A DNA stretch of 64,000 nt, taken from contig CAMPKC010000021.1 of assembly GCA_946887045.1 (NCBI GenBank), forward strand, positions 4,420-68,419, written 5' to 3'. The notes beneath the pieces are model-generated. The model saw only the letters and a list, made by a program, of their open reading frames with translations. It made no database searches and was not told where the DNA came from. Each line of letters starts with the position of its first letter. Within the stretch, counting starts at the first letter, position 1. Of the stretch, positions 1 through 9,381 are shown piece by piece. The stretch is from an uncultured Sphingobacteriaceae bacterium (GTDB taxonomy: Bacteria > Bacteroidota > Bacteroidia > Sphingobacteriales > Sphingobacteriaceae). The position numbers and the translations under genes are program-made.

Positions 1-784
1 TAGATTTCCCAATAATCTTGCTCAGATACACAAACTGCATTGCTTTATACTCCTGATTTAAACCGTTCGTACTAACAGCATTTACCAACACAGGCTTACC
101 AGATTTATTGCTATTGGCACTTACAGAACCATTCGGAGCAAGCGGTATCATGCCTGACGGAGAGGCAACGAGTGTACCTTTAGAGTTAGTTACATATTGA
201 GGAACATTTCCGGCTACATATTTAGTTCCGGTAACACCAAAAGCATCGTTATTCTGATTGAAGCCAGCACCTAAATCAAGCTGCCAGCCCTTATGTAAGG
301 CTTTTAATACTGCAGCATCATGTCTTCTGGCCTGCTGGGCCCAATCCAGTTCACCCAACAGACGGGCATCATCATAATTTAGTACTTGTCTGCCGATTTT
401 AAAACTCAGATTATCTAACCATTTAGCCCGTATCGTACTATCTTTTGAATTCAGCAGAAAAATTTCGGCCCATCCTTCGTGCAGCATCAATCGATTACCA
501 TCGACATTGCTGATAGTAGAGGCATCCTGCCCCCAGACCCTAACATCCTGGACTGAGGCGTTGAAATTCAGCCTATCCCACTTATATCCAAATGTAAGCC
601 GTGTTCTTTGCGATGTAAAAAACGCAGACGACGCATTCACCGGATTTAAAGTCCCAACTCCGTCTCTTAGCTCTGACCGGGTTCTTAACTGACCCGTTAA
701 AGATATTTGCGCAGCCGAATAAAAGGGTAAAAAGCAAATTACAATTACTAAGACACTTAAAGTTTTATCGAATTTATGAAACAT
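1..784 (-). CDS. Outer-membrane porin-like protein (alginate-export-family type), C-terminus outside window
   Basis: The open frame runs leftward from an ATG at 784 and leaves the window without a stop (about 261 codons seen). The N-terminus is a signal peptide ending SAAQ, followed by amphipathic beta-strand segments (SLTGQLRTRSEL, RTRLTFGYKW, LNFNASVQDVRVWGQ) and a segment FKIGRQVLNYDDARLLGELDW. This resembles Bacteroidota proteins annotated as alginate-export-domain porins. The family call is from memory of such sequences; the actual solute is unknown. It starts 20 bp after the OFA transporter stop on the same strand, so both probably share the promoter at 2130-2194. Oxalate/formate-type transport next door hints at a small organic-acid porin, which is inference. 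Confidence 0.6.
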   Translation of the reverse strand, partial: MFHKFDKTLSVLVIVICFLPFYSAAQISLTGQLRTRSELRDGVGTLNPVNASSAFFTSQRTRLTFGYKWDRLNFNASVQDVRVWGQDASTISNVDGNRLMLHEGWAEIFLLNSKDSTIRAKWLDNLSFKIGRQVLNYDDARLLGELDWAQQARRHDAAVLKALHKGWQLDLGAGFNQNNDAFGVTGTKYVAGNVPQYVTNSKGTLVASPSGMIPLAPNGSVSANSNKSGKPVLVNAVSTNGLNQEYKAMQFVYLSKIIGKS

Positions 785-804
785 GATTCTGATGAGAGCT
801 ATAC

Positions 805-2103
805 TTAATCTACGAATTCGGGTATGTCTAAATTCTCGTATTCTTCCATGTATTTTTCCGCTTCCTTTTGCTCCTGGCGAAGTTTTCTAATTTCCAGCCT
901 TATTAGAAAAGAAACAGTTAAGGCCAACACCAACAGTCCTGCAAAACAGTATAATGTATTATTGTAGCTATTGGTGGCTGTGCGAGTCCAGGCAGCAAAT
1001 AAAGGTCCGGCCATACCTGCCGCTGCCCAGGCTGTTAAAATATATCCGTGTATAGCACCCAATTGTTTAGTTCCAAACATGTCGCCTATATAAGCTGGAA
1101 TGGTTGAAAATCCACCTCCGTAGCAAGACAAGATCAGGAATATAACCCCTTGAAAAAGGATAGCATTATGAAGTCCGGGAAGAAGGAAATAAGCTACAAT
1201 TTGGAGACTGAAAAATATGGTATACATATTCGGCCGTCCGATATAATCAGAGAATGATGCCCAACCGATACGGCCTGCACCATTAAATAAGCCCATAATA
1301 CCTACCATGGCTGCTGCTGCCACGGGCGTTAAGCCAGCAACTTCTTGTGCCATTGGAGACGCCACTGATATGATCGCTATTCCGCAGGTAATATTAATAA
1401 AAAGCATTACCCACAAATACCAGAAACGTTTTGTTTTAACCGCTTCATTTGCCGTGAGCTGAGAAAGGTCATTGTTTAATTTCTTTTTACCTGAGGCGAC
1501 ATCTTGTTCCATCCCTGCCGGAACCCATCCTACTGGCGGAGCTTCAAGATACCGGGAAGAGGCGAAAATAATTGTAAAATATGCACTTCCCATAATAAAG
1601 AAAGTATTAGCGATGCCAACAGATTCTATCAACCTAACAATCAGGGGACCGCTTATTAAGGCAGCAAAACCGAAGCCCATGATAGCTAATCCGGTTGCTA
1701 ATCCTCTCCTGTCGGGGAACCATTTCACCAGCGAGGACACCGGCGTGATATATCCTATTCCTAAGCCAATCCCTCCTAAAATACCGTATGATAAATATAA
1801 TAAAGGCAGAGATTCAAGTTTGATAGCCAAACCAGAACCTGCTATGCCTAAACCAAAGAAAAGCGCGGCAAGTAAACCGGATTTTTTAGGTCCATGTTTT
1901 TCAAGATAATGTCCCAAAAAAGCTGCTGATATCCCTAAAAAAAATATAGCTAAACTGAAAGTGAATTGAGTTTCTTTTAAGCCCCACCCAAATTTCTCGA
2001 TTAAGGGTTTTGTATAAACACTCCATGCATATACCGAGCCGATTGATATGTGAATTCCTACAGCTGAAGCGGCTATAAGCCACCTGTTTTTTACTTTTTT
2101 CAT
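805..2103 (-). CDS. OFA-family MFS transporter (oxalate/formate/lactate antiporter-like)
   Basis: This is a 432-residue, 12-helix major facilitator protein. The N-terminus (ISIGSVYAWSVYTKPL, then KFGWGLKETQFTFSLAI) and the loop FPDRRGLATG are typical of the oxalate/formate antiporter family, which includes OxlT and YhjX-like lactate/pyruvate carriers. It would act in the inner membrane. A cytoplasmic tail rich in Glu and Lys ends the protein. The gene has its own upstream region with a CRP/FNR-type operator (2161-2172), shared in design with pta-ackA and the stress island. Regulation together with acetate formation suggests export or exchange of a fermentation acid, but the substrate cannot be read from sequence. 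Confidence 0.85.
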   Translation of the reverse strand: MKKVKNRWLIAASAVGIHISIGSVYAWSVYTKPLIEKFGWGLKETQFTFSLAIFFLGISAAFLGHYLEKHGPKKSGLLAALFFGLGIAGSGLAIKLESLPLLYLSYGILGGIGLGIGYITPVSSLVKWFPDRRGLATGLAIMGFGFAALISGPLIVRLIESVGIANTFFIMGSAYFTIIFASSRYLEAPPVGWVPAGMEQDVASGKKKLNNDLSQLTANEAVKTKRFWYLWVMLFINITCGIAIISVASPMAQEVAGLTPVAAAAMVGIMGLFNGAGRIGWASFSDYIGRPNMYTIFFSLQIVAYFLLPGLHNAILFQGVIFLILSCYGGGFSTIPAYIGDMFGTKQLGAIHGYILTAWAAAGMAGPLFAAWTRTATNSYNNTLYCFAGLLVLALTVSFLIRLEIRKLRQEQKEAEKYMEEYENLDIPEFVD

Positions 2104-2129
2104 ACCTTTTTGGGATTATTTGTATGTCA

Positions 2130-2194
2130 CAAAGTAACAGCGGCGAAAGCAGGCAAAGAATGATTTCGATCACGATAAAATTTGATTGACATTC
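2130..2194 (-). promoter_or_regulatory. Regulon promoter 1: OFA transporter/porin
   Basis: The proximal operator TGATTTCGATCA lies at 2161-2172, centred 33 bp from a -7 element TTACTTTG read on the minus strand (2137 to 2130). Exactly 22 bp upstream, 2183-2194 (TGATTGACATTC) keeps the TGA half and loses the other. The predicted start site is about 20 bp before the transporter ATG. Function is inferred from the identical layout at 13 other promoters in this window. Confidence 0.6.
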
Positions 2195-2251
2195 CAAAAA
2201 GCCTATTTTATCGAGAATACTGAAATAAAGAATCGAGGAAAACAAAACGAC

Positions 2252-2280
2252 ATAAAAAAGCTGCACGATGGCAGCCTTCT
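2252..2280 (-). terminator. Rho-independent terminator after ackA
   Basis: On the minus strand GCTGC, a 6-base loop and GCAGC are followed by six T (2259 to 2254), just past the ackA stop. This separates pta-ackA from the OFA transporter promoter. Confidence 0.7.
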
Positions 2281-2302
2281 CTGGTGTTTAGTGTTTAAGA
2301 AT

Positions 2303-3505
2303 TCAGGATAGCTGAAGCAAGCCCACACACTGATTAGCGATTTCAAGCTCTTCATTGGTAGGCACAATCAGCACTTTTGTCCGTGCATCCGGTGTATTTA
2401 TTTCCCGGATACCCGGAGCTCGTAAAGAATTTTTATCATCGCTAATGTTTATTCCGAAAAACTCAAGATTCTCACAGACAAGTTTACGTGTATAGGCATC
2501 GTTTTCGCCTACTCCAGCGGTAAAGATTATGGCATCAAGTCCGCCAAGTGCTGCTGCATAGGACCCTATATATTTCTTTATTCTGTAGGCATACATATCA
2601 TACGCCAACTTTGCATTCTCGTTCCCTTCATCCATCGACTTTGTGATATCCCTCATATCACTGTGCCCGGTTAAGCCCAGCATTCCGCTACGTTTATTCA
2701 GAAGATTGCTTACCTGTTCAATATCATAACCCAGGTGCGATACCAGGTGAAATACAATCGAGGGGTCTATATTTCCACTTCGTGTACCCATAATCAACCC
2801 GTCTAAAGGCCCCATTCCCATACTGGTGTCGATACATTTACCACTATCAACAGCAGCCATACTACATCCGTTTCCAAGATGAATGGAAATAATTTTAGCA
2901 TCAGGCTTATTAAGGTATTTGATGGCCTGTTCGGCTACGTACTTATGACTTGTGCCATGAAATCCATAAACACGAATTGCGTAATCTTTATAATATGATT
3001 CGGGGATAGCATATCGAAATGCTTTTTCTGGCATAGTTTGATGAAACGCTGTATCAAATACCGCTATCTGAGTCGCCCTGGTAAAAATCTTCTCGGCAAC
3101 CTCTATACCTAAATATCCGCCGGGATTATGCAAAGGAGCTAGCGGAAACAATTTTTTTATTTCATCCTTTACTTCGGACGTTATGATGGTTGTTTTAGAA
3201 AAACTCTCGCCCCCATGCACGATCCTATGACCCACTACTTCAATCTCATCTGGATTTTGAATAACACCAATTCCGGGCTCTGTTAACAGGTGTCCTACCT
3301 CAAACATTCCAGCCTCGTGGTCTGGTAAATCAAGCGTCCGGGTAACCACTTTTTCTTCACCAGTAGTATAAACTTTATGAGTAATAACCGAGTTTTCCAA
3401 ACCTATTCTTTCTACAAGTCCGCTGCATATCGGCTGCCCGGAAGGCATTTTAAAGAATTGATATTTTATAGAGCTACTGCCTGAATTAATTATAAATATG
3501 TTCAT
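2303..3505 (-). CDS. ackA: Acetate kinase
   Basis: At 400 residues the protein has the normal length. It interconverts acetyl phosphate + ADP and acetate + ATP in the cytoplasm. Seen motifs are the N-terminal phosphate-binding start (INSGSSSIKYQ), VVGHRIVHGGE, FDTAFHQTMP, YGFHGTSHKYV, the signature HLGNGCSMAAVDSGKCIDTS and FTAGVGEN. It lies 89 bp downstream of pta on the same strand, forming the usual pta-ackA pair that makes ATP from acetyl-CoA under fermentative or overflow conditions. The pair probably relies on the promoter upstream of pta. Nothing in the sequence is broken or unusual. Confidence 0.97.
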   Translation of the reverse strand: MNIFIINSGSSSIKYQFFKMPSGQPICSGLVERIGLENSVITHKVYTTGEEKVVTRTLDLPDHEAGMFEVGHLLTEPGIGVIQNPDEIEVVGHRIVHGGESFSKTTIITSEVKDEIKKLFPLAPLHNPGGYLGIEVAEKIFTRATQIAVFDTAFHQTMPEKAFRYAIPESYYKDYAIRVYGFHGTSHKYVAEQAIKYLNKPDAKIISIHLGNGCSMAAVDSGKCIDTSMGMGPLDGLIMGTRSGNIDPSIVFHLVSHLGYDIEQVSNLLNKRSGMLGLTGHSDMRDITKSMDEGNENAKLAYDMYAYRIKKYIGSYAAALGGLDAIIFTAGVGENDAYTRKLVCENLEFFGINISDDKNSLRAPGIREINTPDARTKVLIVPTNEELEIANQCVGLLQLS

Positions 3506-3594
3506 GAATGGAGAGTAAAAAGTAAGTATTAAGTATCAAGTAATGAGTGTCAGCCATATGCACAGCTAGTATCAGATAATACCAAATATAAAAA

Positions 3595-5688
3595 TTAAGC
3601 TTCCTCTTGGGCTTGAATGGCTGTGATGATTACGGTGTTAAAAATATCGTCTACAGTACACCCGCGACTTAAATCGTTTACCGGTTTATTCAGTCCCTGC
3701 AACATAGGACCGATAGCCAGAGCACCCGTTTCCCGTTGTACTGCTTTATATGTATTGTTACCTGTATTTAAATCCGGGAAAATTAAAACGCTGGCCTGTC
3801 CGGCAACTTCCGAGCTAGGCATCTTTTGTTTCCCAACTACCGGATCAACCGCGGCATCATATTGAATAGGCCCTTCAACTTTTAAATCAGGACGCTTTTC
3901 TTTCACAATTTCAGTTGCCCGCCTTACCTTTTCCACATCTTCACCAACTCCAGATGTTCCTGATGAGTAAGATAACATCGCGATCCGGGGTTCTATTCCA
4001 AAGCGTTTACTGGTTTCAGCCGACGAAATCGCTATCTCTGCTAATTGTTCTGCTGTTGGATTAGGGTTAACCGCACAATCACCAAAAACCGAAACACGAT
4101 CTTCCAGGCACATAAAAAACACGGATGATACTGTAGAAATCCCAGGCTTGGTTTTTACAAATTGTAAAGCCGGCCTGATGGTATGTTGTGTAGTATGAGT
4201 AGCGCCCGAGACCATGCCGTCCGCATCTCCTTTAAACACCATCATCGTACCGAAATAAGACACATCAGTCATTAAATCACGGGCCATTTCTAAGGTTACA
4301 TTCTTATCTTTTCTAAGCTGATACAAGGTATCAACATAATCAGAGTAATATTCGGAATCAGCCGGATCAATAATCTTAACTCTATCATCCAAATTAATAC
4401 CTAAACGCTTTACGGAAGCTCCAATCTCAACAGGGTTTCCTAAAAGGGTAAGCGTAACGATTTCCTGTGACATTAGCCTGGCCGCAGCTTTTAAAACACG
4501 ATCGTCGTTTCCTTCAGGAAGAACAATATTTTTTATCTTCTGCTTAGCCCATTTACCCAATTGATACTGGAACATATGCGGCGTCATTCCATCAGACTCA
4601 TAAGTCACTATCTTTTTATCTAATGATAAAACATCCACATGCTTATTAAACGTGTCAATTGCGAGCTGGATCTTTTTGATATTATCCGGAGTTATACGAG
4701 GTTTTACAGATGCGATTTCAGTGATCGTTTGAAAGGTTCCGGTTTTAACCGAAATAATAGGAACCACATTCTGCAAACCTTTTATCAGCCGCACAATTGG
4801 CTCTTCAGGCTCGGAGCCCGCAGTGAGTATAATACCTGCAACTTTTGGATAACTGGTAGAAAGGTTGGCCTGCAAAGAACCGATAATAATATCGCCCCGA
4901 TCACCTGGTGTTACAATTAAAACATTTTCCTTTATGTGATTCAGGAAGTTAGGCACATGCATAGCGCCCGTAACAAAATTATCTACCTGATTAGAGAGAT
5001 ACTCTTCGCCAAAAAGCAATTTACCCCCGAGGTGCTGATAAAGATCTTTTATAGTTGGGTTTTGAAGTGCTTTATCTGCCGGAATAATTGCTAAAATAGT
5101 ATCAGCAGGTAACTGAGCGCCTAATATCAATCGTACATCATCAACTTGTTCGGGTTCTACTTTATTGGCAACGATAGCAAGAACCTGCACTTCGCGGGCT
5201 TCAAAATTGCGTAGAAGGTTTAAAACATCATTAATGACCTGTGCAGTGGTTTTCTTTTCGCCAGACACAACGAGTATAGCCGGAGCATTCAGGTTTTTAG
5301 CGATCTTAATATTTGATTCAAACTCAAAAGCCGCACCTTCGCCTTCGTAATCACTTCCCTCTAAAATAGTGAAATCATAATTCTCCTCCAGCTTTTTGAA
5401 CTTACTGATAATTGTATCGATCATTTCACCCTGACTCTCACTCTCCAGGTGACGCATCGCTTCCTGACGGGTAAATGCGTAAGCATCTTCGAAATTTATT
5501 GGAAGACTAAAATGTTCTATAATAGTTTGAATATGAACGTCTTTTTTCTCCTTGGGATCATGATTTATGATCGGCTTGAAATAACCAATCTTCTGGGCTT
5601 TACCGAGCAACATGTTAACCAAGCCTAAGGCTATGAGAGATTTTCCACTAAAAGGTTCAGCTGATGCTATAAAAATTGTTTTAGTCAT
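3595..5688 (-). CDS. pta: Phosphate acetyltransferase, long three-domain form
   Basis: This 697-residue enzyme converts acetyl-CoA + phosphate to acetyl phosphate + CoA. The N-terminus carries a P-loop-like, BioD-related domain (EPFSGKS near residue 15), the middle is a DRTGG-type domain, and the catalytic PTA/PTB domain occupies roughly the last 330 residues (LPEGNDDRVLKAA, SGATHTTQHTIRPALQ, YSSGTSGVGEDVEKV). This is the long form found in E. coli and many Bacteroidota. It precedes ackA. The 5' region holds two perfect TGA-N6-TCA operators in the island arrangement, so transcription is probably controlled by the same CRP/FNR-type activator. Confidence 0.97.
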   Translation of the reverse strand: MTKTIFIASAEPFSGKSLIALGLVNMLLGKAQKIGYFKPIINHDPKEKKDVHIQTIIEHFSLPINFEDAYAFTRQEAMRHLESESQGEMIDTIISKFKKLEENYDFTILEGSDYEGEGAAFEFESNIKIAKNLNAPAILVVSGEKKTTAQVINDVLNLLRNFEAREVQVLAIVANKVEPEQVDDVRLILGAQLPADTILAIIPADKALQNPTIKDLYQHLGGKLLFGEEYLSNQVDNFVTGAMHVPNFLNHIKENVLIVTPGDRGDIIIGSLQANLSTSYPKVAGIILTAGSEPEEPIVRLIKGLQNVVPIISVKTGTFQTITEIASVKPRITPDNIKKIQLAIDTFNKHVDVLSLDKKIVTYESDGMTPHMFQYQLGKWAKQKIKNIVLPEGNDDRVLKAAARLMSQEIVTLTLLGNPVEIGASVKRLGINLDDRVKIIDPADSEYYSDYVDTLYQLRKDKNVTLEMARDLMTDVSYFGTMMVFKGDADGMVSGATHTTQHTIRPALQFVKTKPGISTVSSVFFMCLEDRVSVFGDCAVNPNPTAEQLAEIAISSAETSKRFGIEPRIAMLSYSSGTSGVGEDVEKVRRATEIVKEKRPDLKVEGPIQYDAAVDPVVGKQKMPSSEVAGQASVLIFPDLNTGNNTYKAVQRETGALAIGPMLQGLNKPVNDLSRGCTVDDIFNTVIITAIQAQEEA

Positions 5689-6001
5689 TTTGGATCGAGG
5701 GGATCTTTAATTAAATAATGCTATGATCATGTAAGGACTGGAACTCAGCAGTTGGCGACATTTAAATCCGATAAGCTAAAACTCATTTAAAGCCCTTATT
5801 ATCACTTTTCAAATCTCATTTCTTTATGACAGTTATTACGTGACAGCAATCAAACGTAAAAATGATCATCATCATTAAGTTTCACATTATAAAGCGAAAA
5901 TCGCTGCAAATAATGCACAAAATATAAAGCATTTTGGCCAGAATTTGTTTTTATGACGCGGAATGGGTTGAAGCCCTCAACACAATTACCCAAGCATATC
6001 A
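5689..6001. other. 313-bp intergenic region upstream of pta
   Basis: This spacer holds the pta-ackA control region (5810-5874) and a predicted leader of roughly 110-120 bases before the pta ATG. I see no additional gene. The stretch 5880-6001, downstream of the HD protein, has no convincing terminator. Confidence 0.6.
5810..5874 (-). promoter_or_regulatory. Regulon promoter 2: pta-ackA
   Basis: Two perfect operators, TGATCATCATCA (5863-5874, distal) and TGACAGCAATCA (5841-5852, proximal), have centres 22 bp apart. The proximal centre is 33 bp from the centre of GAGATTTG (5817 to 5810, minus strand), a match to xAnnTTTG. No TTG -33 box sits at the normal distance, as expected for an activator-dependent promoter. 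Confidence 0.7.
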
Positions 6002-8077
6002 TTAAATATCGTAATCAAGCCGGATATGATAGATACTCATTAACATGTTTTTAAATATCGACTTAATCACGGTTAAATCTTTCAGAGTGATATTGCTATT
6101 ATTCAACTGGCCCTGTTCAAGTTTATAGTCTATGATCCTGTCAACCAGCGAACTGATACCCTCAGCGTTAGGCTCCTTTAAACTTCTGGATGCTGCTTCA
6201 ACAGAGTCTGCAAGCATGAGCACTCCTGTTTCTTTTGAAAACGGTATCGGTCCGGGATAGCGAAAAATATTCTCATCAATAAATTTTTCAGGGAAATTTT
6301 TCAGGAAAGACTGATAAAAATAATCCATACGGGTATTCCCGTGATGTGTTTTTATAAAATCAATAATCAGGTCGGGAAGGTTGTTTCTTTTTGCTATTTC
6401 TACACCTTTGTTTACATGTCTGATAATAATCTGAGCACTCTCCTCATACGATAAATTATCATGAGGATTCCCCCCCTTATTTTGGTTTTCAATAAAATAT
6501 TGGGGATTTTCCATTTTTCCGATATCGTGATATAAAGCTCCTGCTCTCACCAGCAAGGCATTTCCCCCAATATTATAAATAGCCGCTTCTGCCAGATTTG
6601 CCACCTGCAGCGAATGTTGGAATGTTCCGGGCGCTTTATACGACAATTCCCTTAGAAGTCTGGAATTGGTATTTGTTAGCTCCATTAACGTAACATCCGA
6701 AGTTATTCCGAATACACGTTCGAAGGCATAAATAAGCGGATAAGCTAATAGCGACAACAGAACACTAAAAATAAACGGCACGAAATTAAACCATTCAATT
6801 GCTAGTAAGGACCCGTTTCTGAGCAGAGATATGCCTAAATAAGCAACGAAATAACTACTCAAAATTAAAAGGGCAGAAATTAAAAACTGCTCTCTTTTAA
6901 CCAGATTTTTTATGCTGTAAATAGCTGTAATTCCGGCAATCGTTTGTAGAAATGTAAACTCAAAACTATTTGACACAACAAAGCCCGCAATTAGCACCAC
7001 TAATAAATGAATGTTTAGCGCCAAACGGGTATCAAACAAAATCCGGATAATGATGGGAACTATACAATAAGGGATATAATAAATGCTGGGGATTTTTAGC
7101 TTTATAGCCCATGTAAGTACAATAATCATACTGGTAATTACCAGCAAAATCAGCGACAGCTGCCGATTATCACTATAAATGTCTTTCCTGAAAAGATATA
7201 AGAATACAATTAGCAGAAATACGACCAGTCCGACTAACAAAAACTGACCAAAGAAAATCAGCTTTTTATTGCCGTTAATTTTAGCGTCGTCTTCATACGT
7301 CTCTTTTAAAGATTCGAGCTTTTGATATATTTCCGGGGTAATTACAGATCCGTTGGATACAACTAATTCGCCTTTTTGAACCATACCCCGGGTAAGCGAA
7401 ACATTGTTTAGAGCTTCGGTTTCTATTTTCTCGCTAAGCTGCTCTTCATATAAATAATTTTGTTGAATGTGATCGCTTATTATCTCGAGCAGCCAATCCT
7501 TCTTTCTTATGTCGTGATGGATCTGGAGTTGAGTCCCGGCATATTGTATAGCCTTCTCCGTGTTTAACACTTCCAGAGAATTCAGTTGTTTCGCAACATT
7601 ATCTGTCAATAGAGTAAAATTATAATGCGTCCCATTGCGCTGATACTTCTTACTAAGGCTCATCACACCCTGACTATATATATCAGTTAAAATAGCCAGA
7701 CCAACACCTTTATATACATCTTTAAGTCTTTGGCTAAGGCCAGAGGTACTCCATTTCAAATCGAAATCGGCAACAAACCCTTCCAGCTCAGCTTGAGTTA
7801 ACTGCAAATTATTGCGATATATTGGTAAAACGGACTTTAAAACATCCGCCTTGTCTTTGTTAATTTCCTCCTGAGTCTTTTCAATCGCGAAACTATAGGG
7901 AGAAATTAAGTCTTTATTCTGCCATATTTGTCCCTTTTCATACTCAAATCTAAAACGTGCATGTTTTGGTAAAACAGTTGAAATTACAAGCACACTCAAT
8001 ATCATCATCACATATTTAGACGCAGCAGAGTACTTACGGTATAAAATAAGGTGAGAATTCTTTCTAAATTTTGCCAC
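6002..8077 (-). CDS. HDIG-domain 7TM protein, PgpH-type (probable cyclic-di-AMP phosphodiesterase)
   Basis: This 691-residue membrane protein has an N-terminal membrane anchor, a large extracytoplasmic 7TMR-HDED-like region (about residues 50-270), seven transmembrane helices (about 275-460) and a cytoplasmic HD domain. The metal-binding residues are visible in LYHDIGKMENPQYF, the His-rich IIIRHVNKG and KTHHGNTRMDYF. The order matches PgpH of Listeria, which hydrolyses c-di-AMP to pApA. That activity is transferred from the family and not shown here. The C-terminal tail after the HD domain is as usual. The gene stands alone, divergent from the thiolase. Confidence 0.85.
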   Translation of the reverse strand: MAKFRKNSHLILYRKYSAASKYVMMILSVLVISTVLPKHARFRFEYEKGQIWQNKDLISPYSFAIEKTQEEINKDKADVLKSVLPIYRNNLQLTQAELEGFVADFDLKWSTSGLSQRLKDVYKGVGLAILTDIYSQGVMSLSKKYQRNGTHYNFTLLTDNVAKQLNSLEVLNTEKAIQYAGTQLQIHHDIRKKDWLLEIISDHIQQNYLYEEQLSEKIETEALNNVSLTRGMVQKGELVVSNGSVITPEIYQKLESLKETYEDDAKINGNKKLIFFGQFLLVGLVVFLLIVFLYLFRKDIYSDNRQLSLILLVITSMIIVLTWAIKLKIPSIYYIPYCIVPIIIRILFDTRLALNIHLLVVLIAGFVVSNSFEFTFLQTIAGITAIYSIKNLVKREQFLISALLILSSYFVAYLGISLLRNGSLLAIEWFNFVPFIFSVLLSLLAYPLIYAFERVFGITSDVTLMELTNTNSRLLRELSYKAPGTFQHSLQVANLAEAAIYNIGGNALLVRAGALYHDIGKMENPQYFIENQNKGGNPHDNLSYEESAQIIIRHVNKGVEIAKRNNLPDLIIDFIKTHHGNTRMDYFYQSFLKNFPEKFIDENIFRYPGPIPFSKETGVLMLADSVEAASRSLKEPNAEGISSLVDRIIDYKLEQGQLNNSNITLKDLTVIKSIFKNMLMSIYHIRLDYDI

Positions 8078-8198
8078 AGCTTGGTCCTAATTCAATCAAA
8101 AATAGATAAGTTTTCATAAAACGCTAACTTAGTACAAAAGTAGCTTATACGGATCGATAAATATTAACGTTTATTATTCAGATTTTTAGCATAATCCT

Positions 8199-9377
8199 AT
8201 GAAAGAAGTTTATATCTTATCTGCCGTACGTTCTCCGATCGGGAGCTTTGGAGGTGGTTTATCTTCTTTATCAGCAACACAGATAGCTGCCAGAATAATA
8301 AAAGCTGCCATAGAAAAAGCTGGCGTAGAATCCGGCTCAGTTCAGGAAGTATTTATGGGCAGTGTGTTACAGGCTAATTTGGGACAGGCGCCGGCTACCC
8401 AAGCCGCAAAGTTTGCCGGTTTGCCGGATATTCCTGCAACAACAGTTAATAAGGTATGCGCATCCGGCATGAAAGCAGTTATGCTTGCTGCTCAGGGAAT
8501 TGCCCTGGGAGATATAGACATCGCCATAGCCGGTGGCATGGAAAGCATGAGTAACGTTCCATTTTATCTCGATAAGGCCCGATCCGGCTACAAGCTTGGC
8601 CATGGACAACTGATCGACGGCTTAGTAAAGGATGGCTTATGGGATGTATATAATAATTTCCACATGGGTTCTGCGGCCGAACAATGCGCCTGCGATTACA
8701 ATATAAGTCGTGCAGATCAGGATGAGTTTGCAATTGAATCCTATAAACGATCTCAAAAAGCTCAGGCAGAAGGCTCTTTCAATGACGAAATAGTTTCAAT
8801 AGAAATAACTGGAAAAAAAGGCGACACAACGATTATATCATCCGATGAAGAACCATCAACTGTTGTATTTGAAAAAGTCTCATCTTTAAAGCCCGTATTT
8901 AAAGCAGAAGGAACTGTAACTGCGGCCAATGCTTCTACGTTAAACGATGGAGCCGCGGCGCTTGTGCTTATCAGCGGCGATAAAATGAGAGAATTGGGTT
9001 TGAAACCGATGGCGAAGATAATCAGCTACGCTGATGCGCAACTGAGTCCTGAACAATTTACCACCGCACCATCCATAGCTATTCCATTAGCTTTGAAGAA
9101 AGCAAATCTTGACATCTCTGAAGTTGATTATTTTGAAATTAACGAAGCCTTCGCCGTAGTATCTCTGGCAAATAATAAACTCTTAAACATCGACCCGTTG
9201 AAAGTAAATATAAAGGGCGGGGCCGTATCTCTGGGGCACCCCCTGGGCGCATCGGGGGCTAGAATTCTGGTAACTTTGCTCCATATTCTGAAACAGAATA
9301 AGGCGAAAACCGGTATCGCTGGAATTTGTAACGGCGGCGGCGGAGCAAGCGCAATGGTAATCGAAAATGTAATATAA
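8199..9377 (+). CDS. Acetyl-CoA C-acetyltransferase (thiolase)
   Basis: This 392-residue type II thiolase condenses two acetyl-CoA to acetoacetyl-CoA or cleaves the reverse. The acylated Cys is residue 88 (NKVCASGMKA). The His motif GGAVSLGHPLGASGAR and the second active Cys in GICNGGGGAS near the C-terminus are intact. Subunits of this type form cytoplasmic tetramers. The gene is followed after 4 bp by an exported protein of unknown function, suggesting co-transcription without an obvious functional tie. The biosynthetic and degradative roles cannot be separated from sequence alone. Confidence 0.93.
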   Translation: MKEVYILSAVRSPIGSFGGGLSSLSATQIAARIIKAAIEKAGVESGSVQEVFMGSVLQANLGQAPATQAAKFAGLPDIPATTVNKVCASGMKAVMLAAQGIALGDIDIAIAGGMESMSNVPFYLDKARSGYKLGHGQLIDGLVKDGLWDVYNNFHMGSAAEQCACDYNISRADQDEFAIESYKRSQKAQAEGSFNDEIVSIEITGKKGDTTIISSDEEPSTVVFEKVSSLKPVFKAEGTVTAANASTLNDGAAALVLISGDKMRELGLKPMAKIISYADAQLSPEQFTTAPSIAIPLALKKANLDISEVDYFEINEAFAVVSLANNKLLNIDPLKVNIKGGAVSLGHPLGASGARILVTLLHILKQNKAKTGIAGICNGGGGASAMVIENVI

Positions 9378-9381
9378 ATAA

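Noticed and set aside
1901..2266. 121-codon leftward frame overlapping the OFA transporter start
   Set aside because: It is out of frame with the transporter, crosses the operator at 2161-2172 and has no protein-family character.
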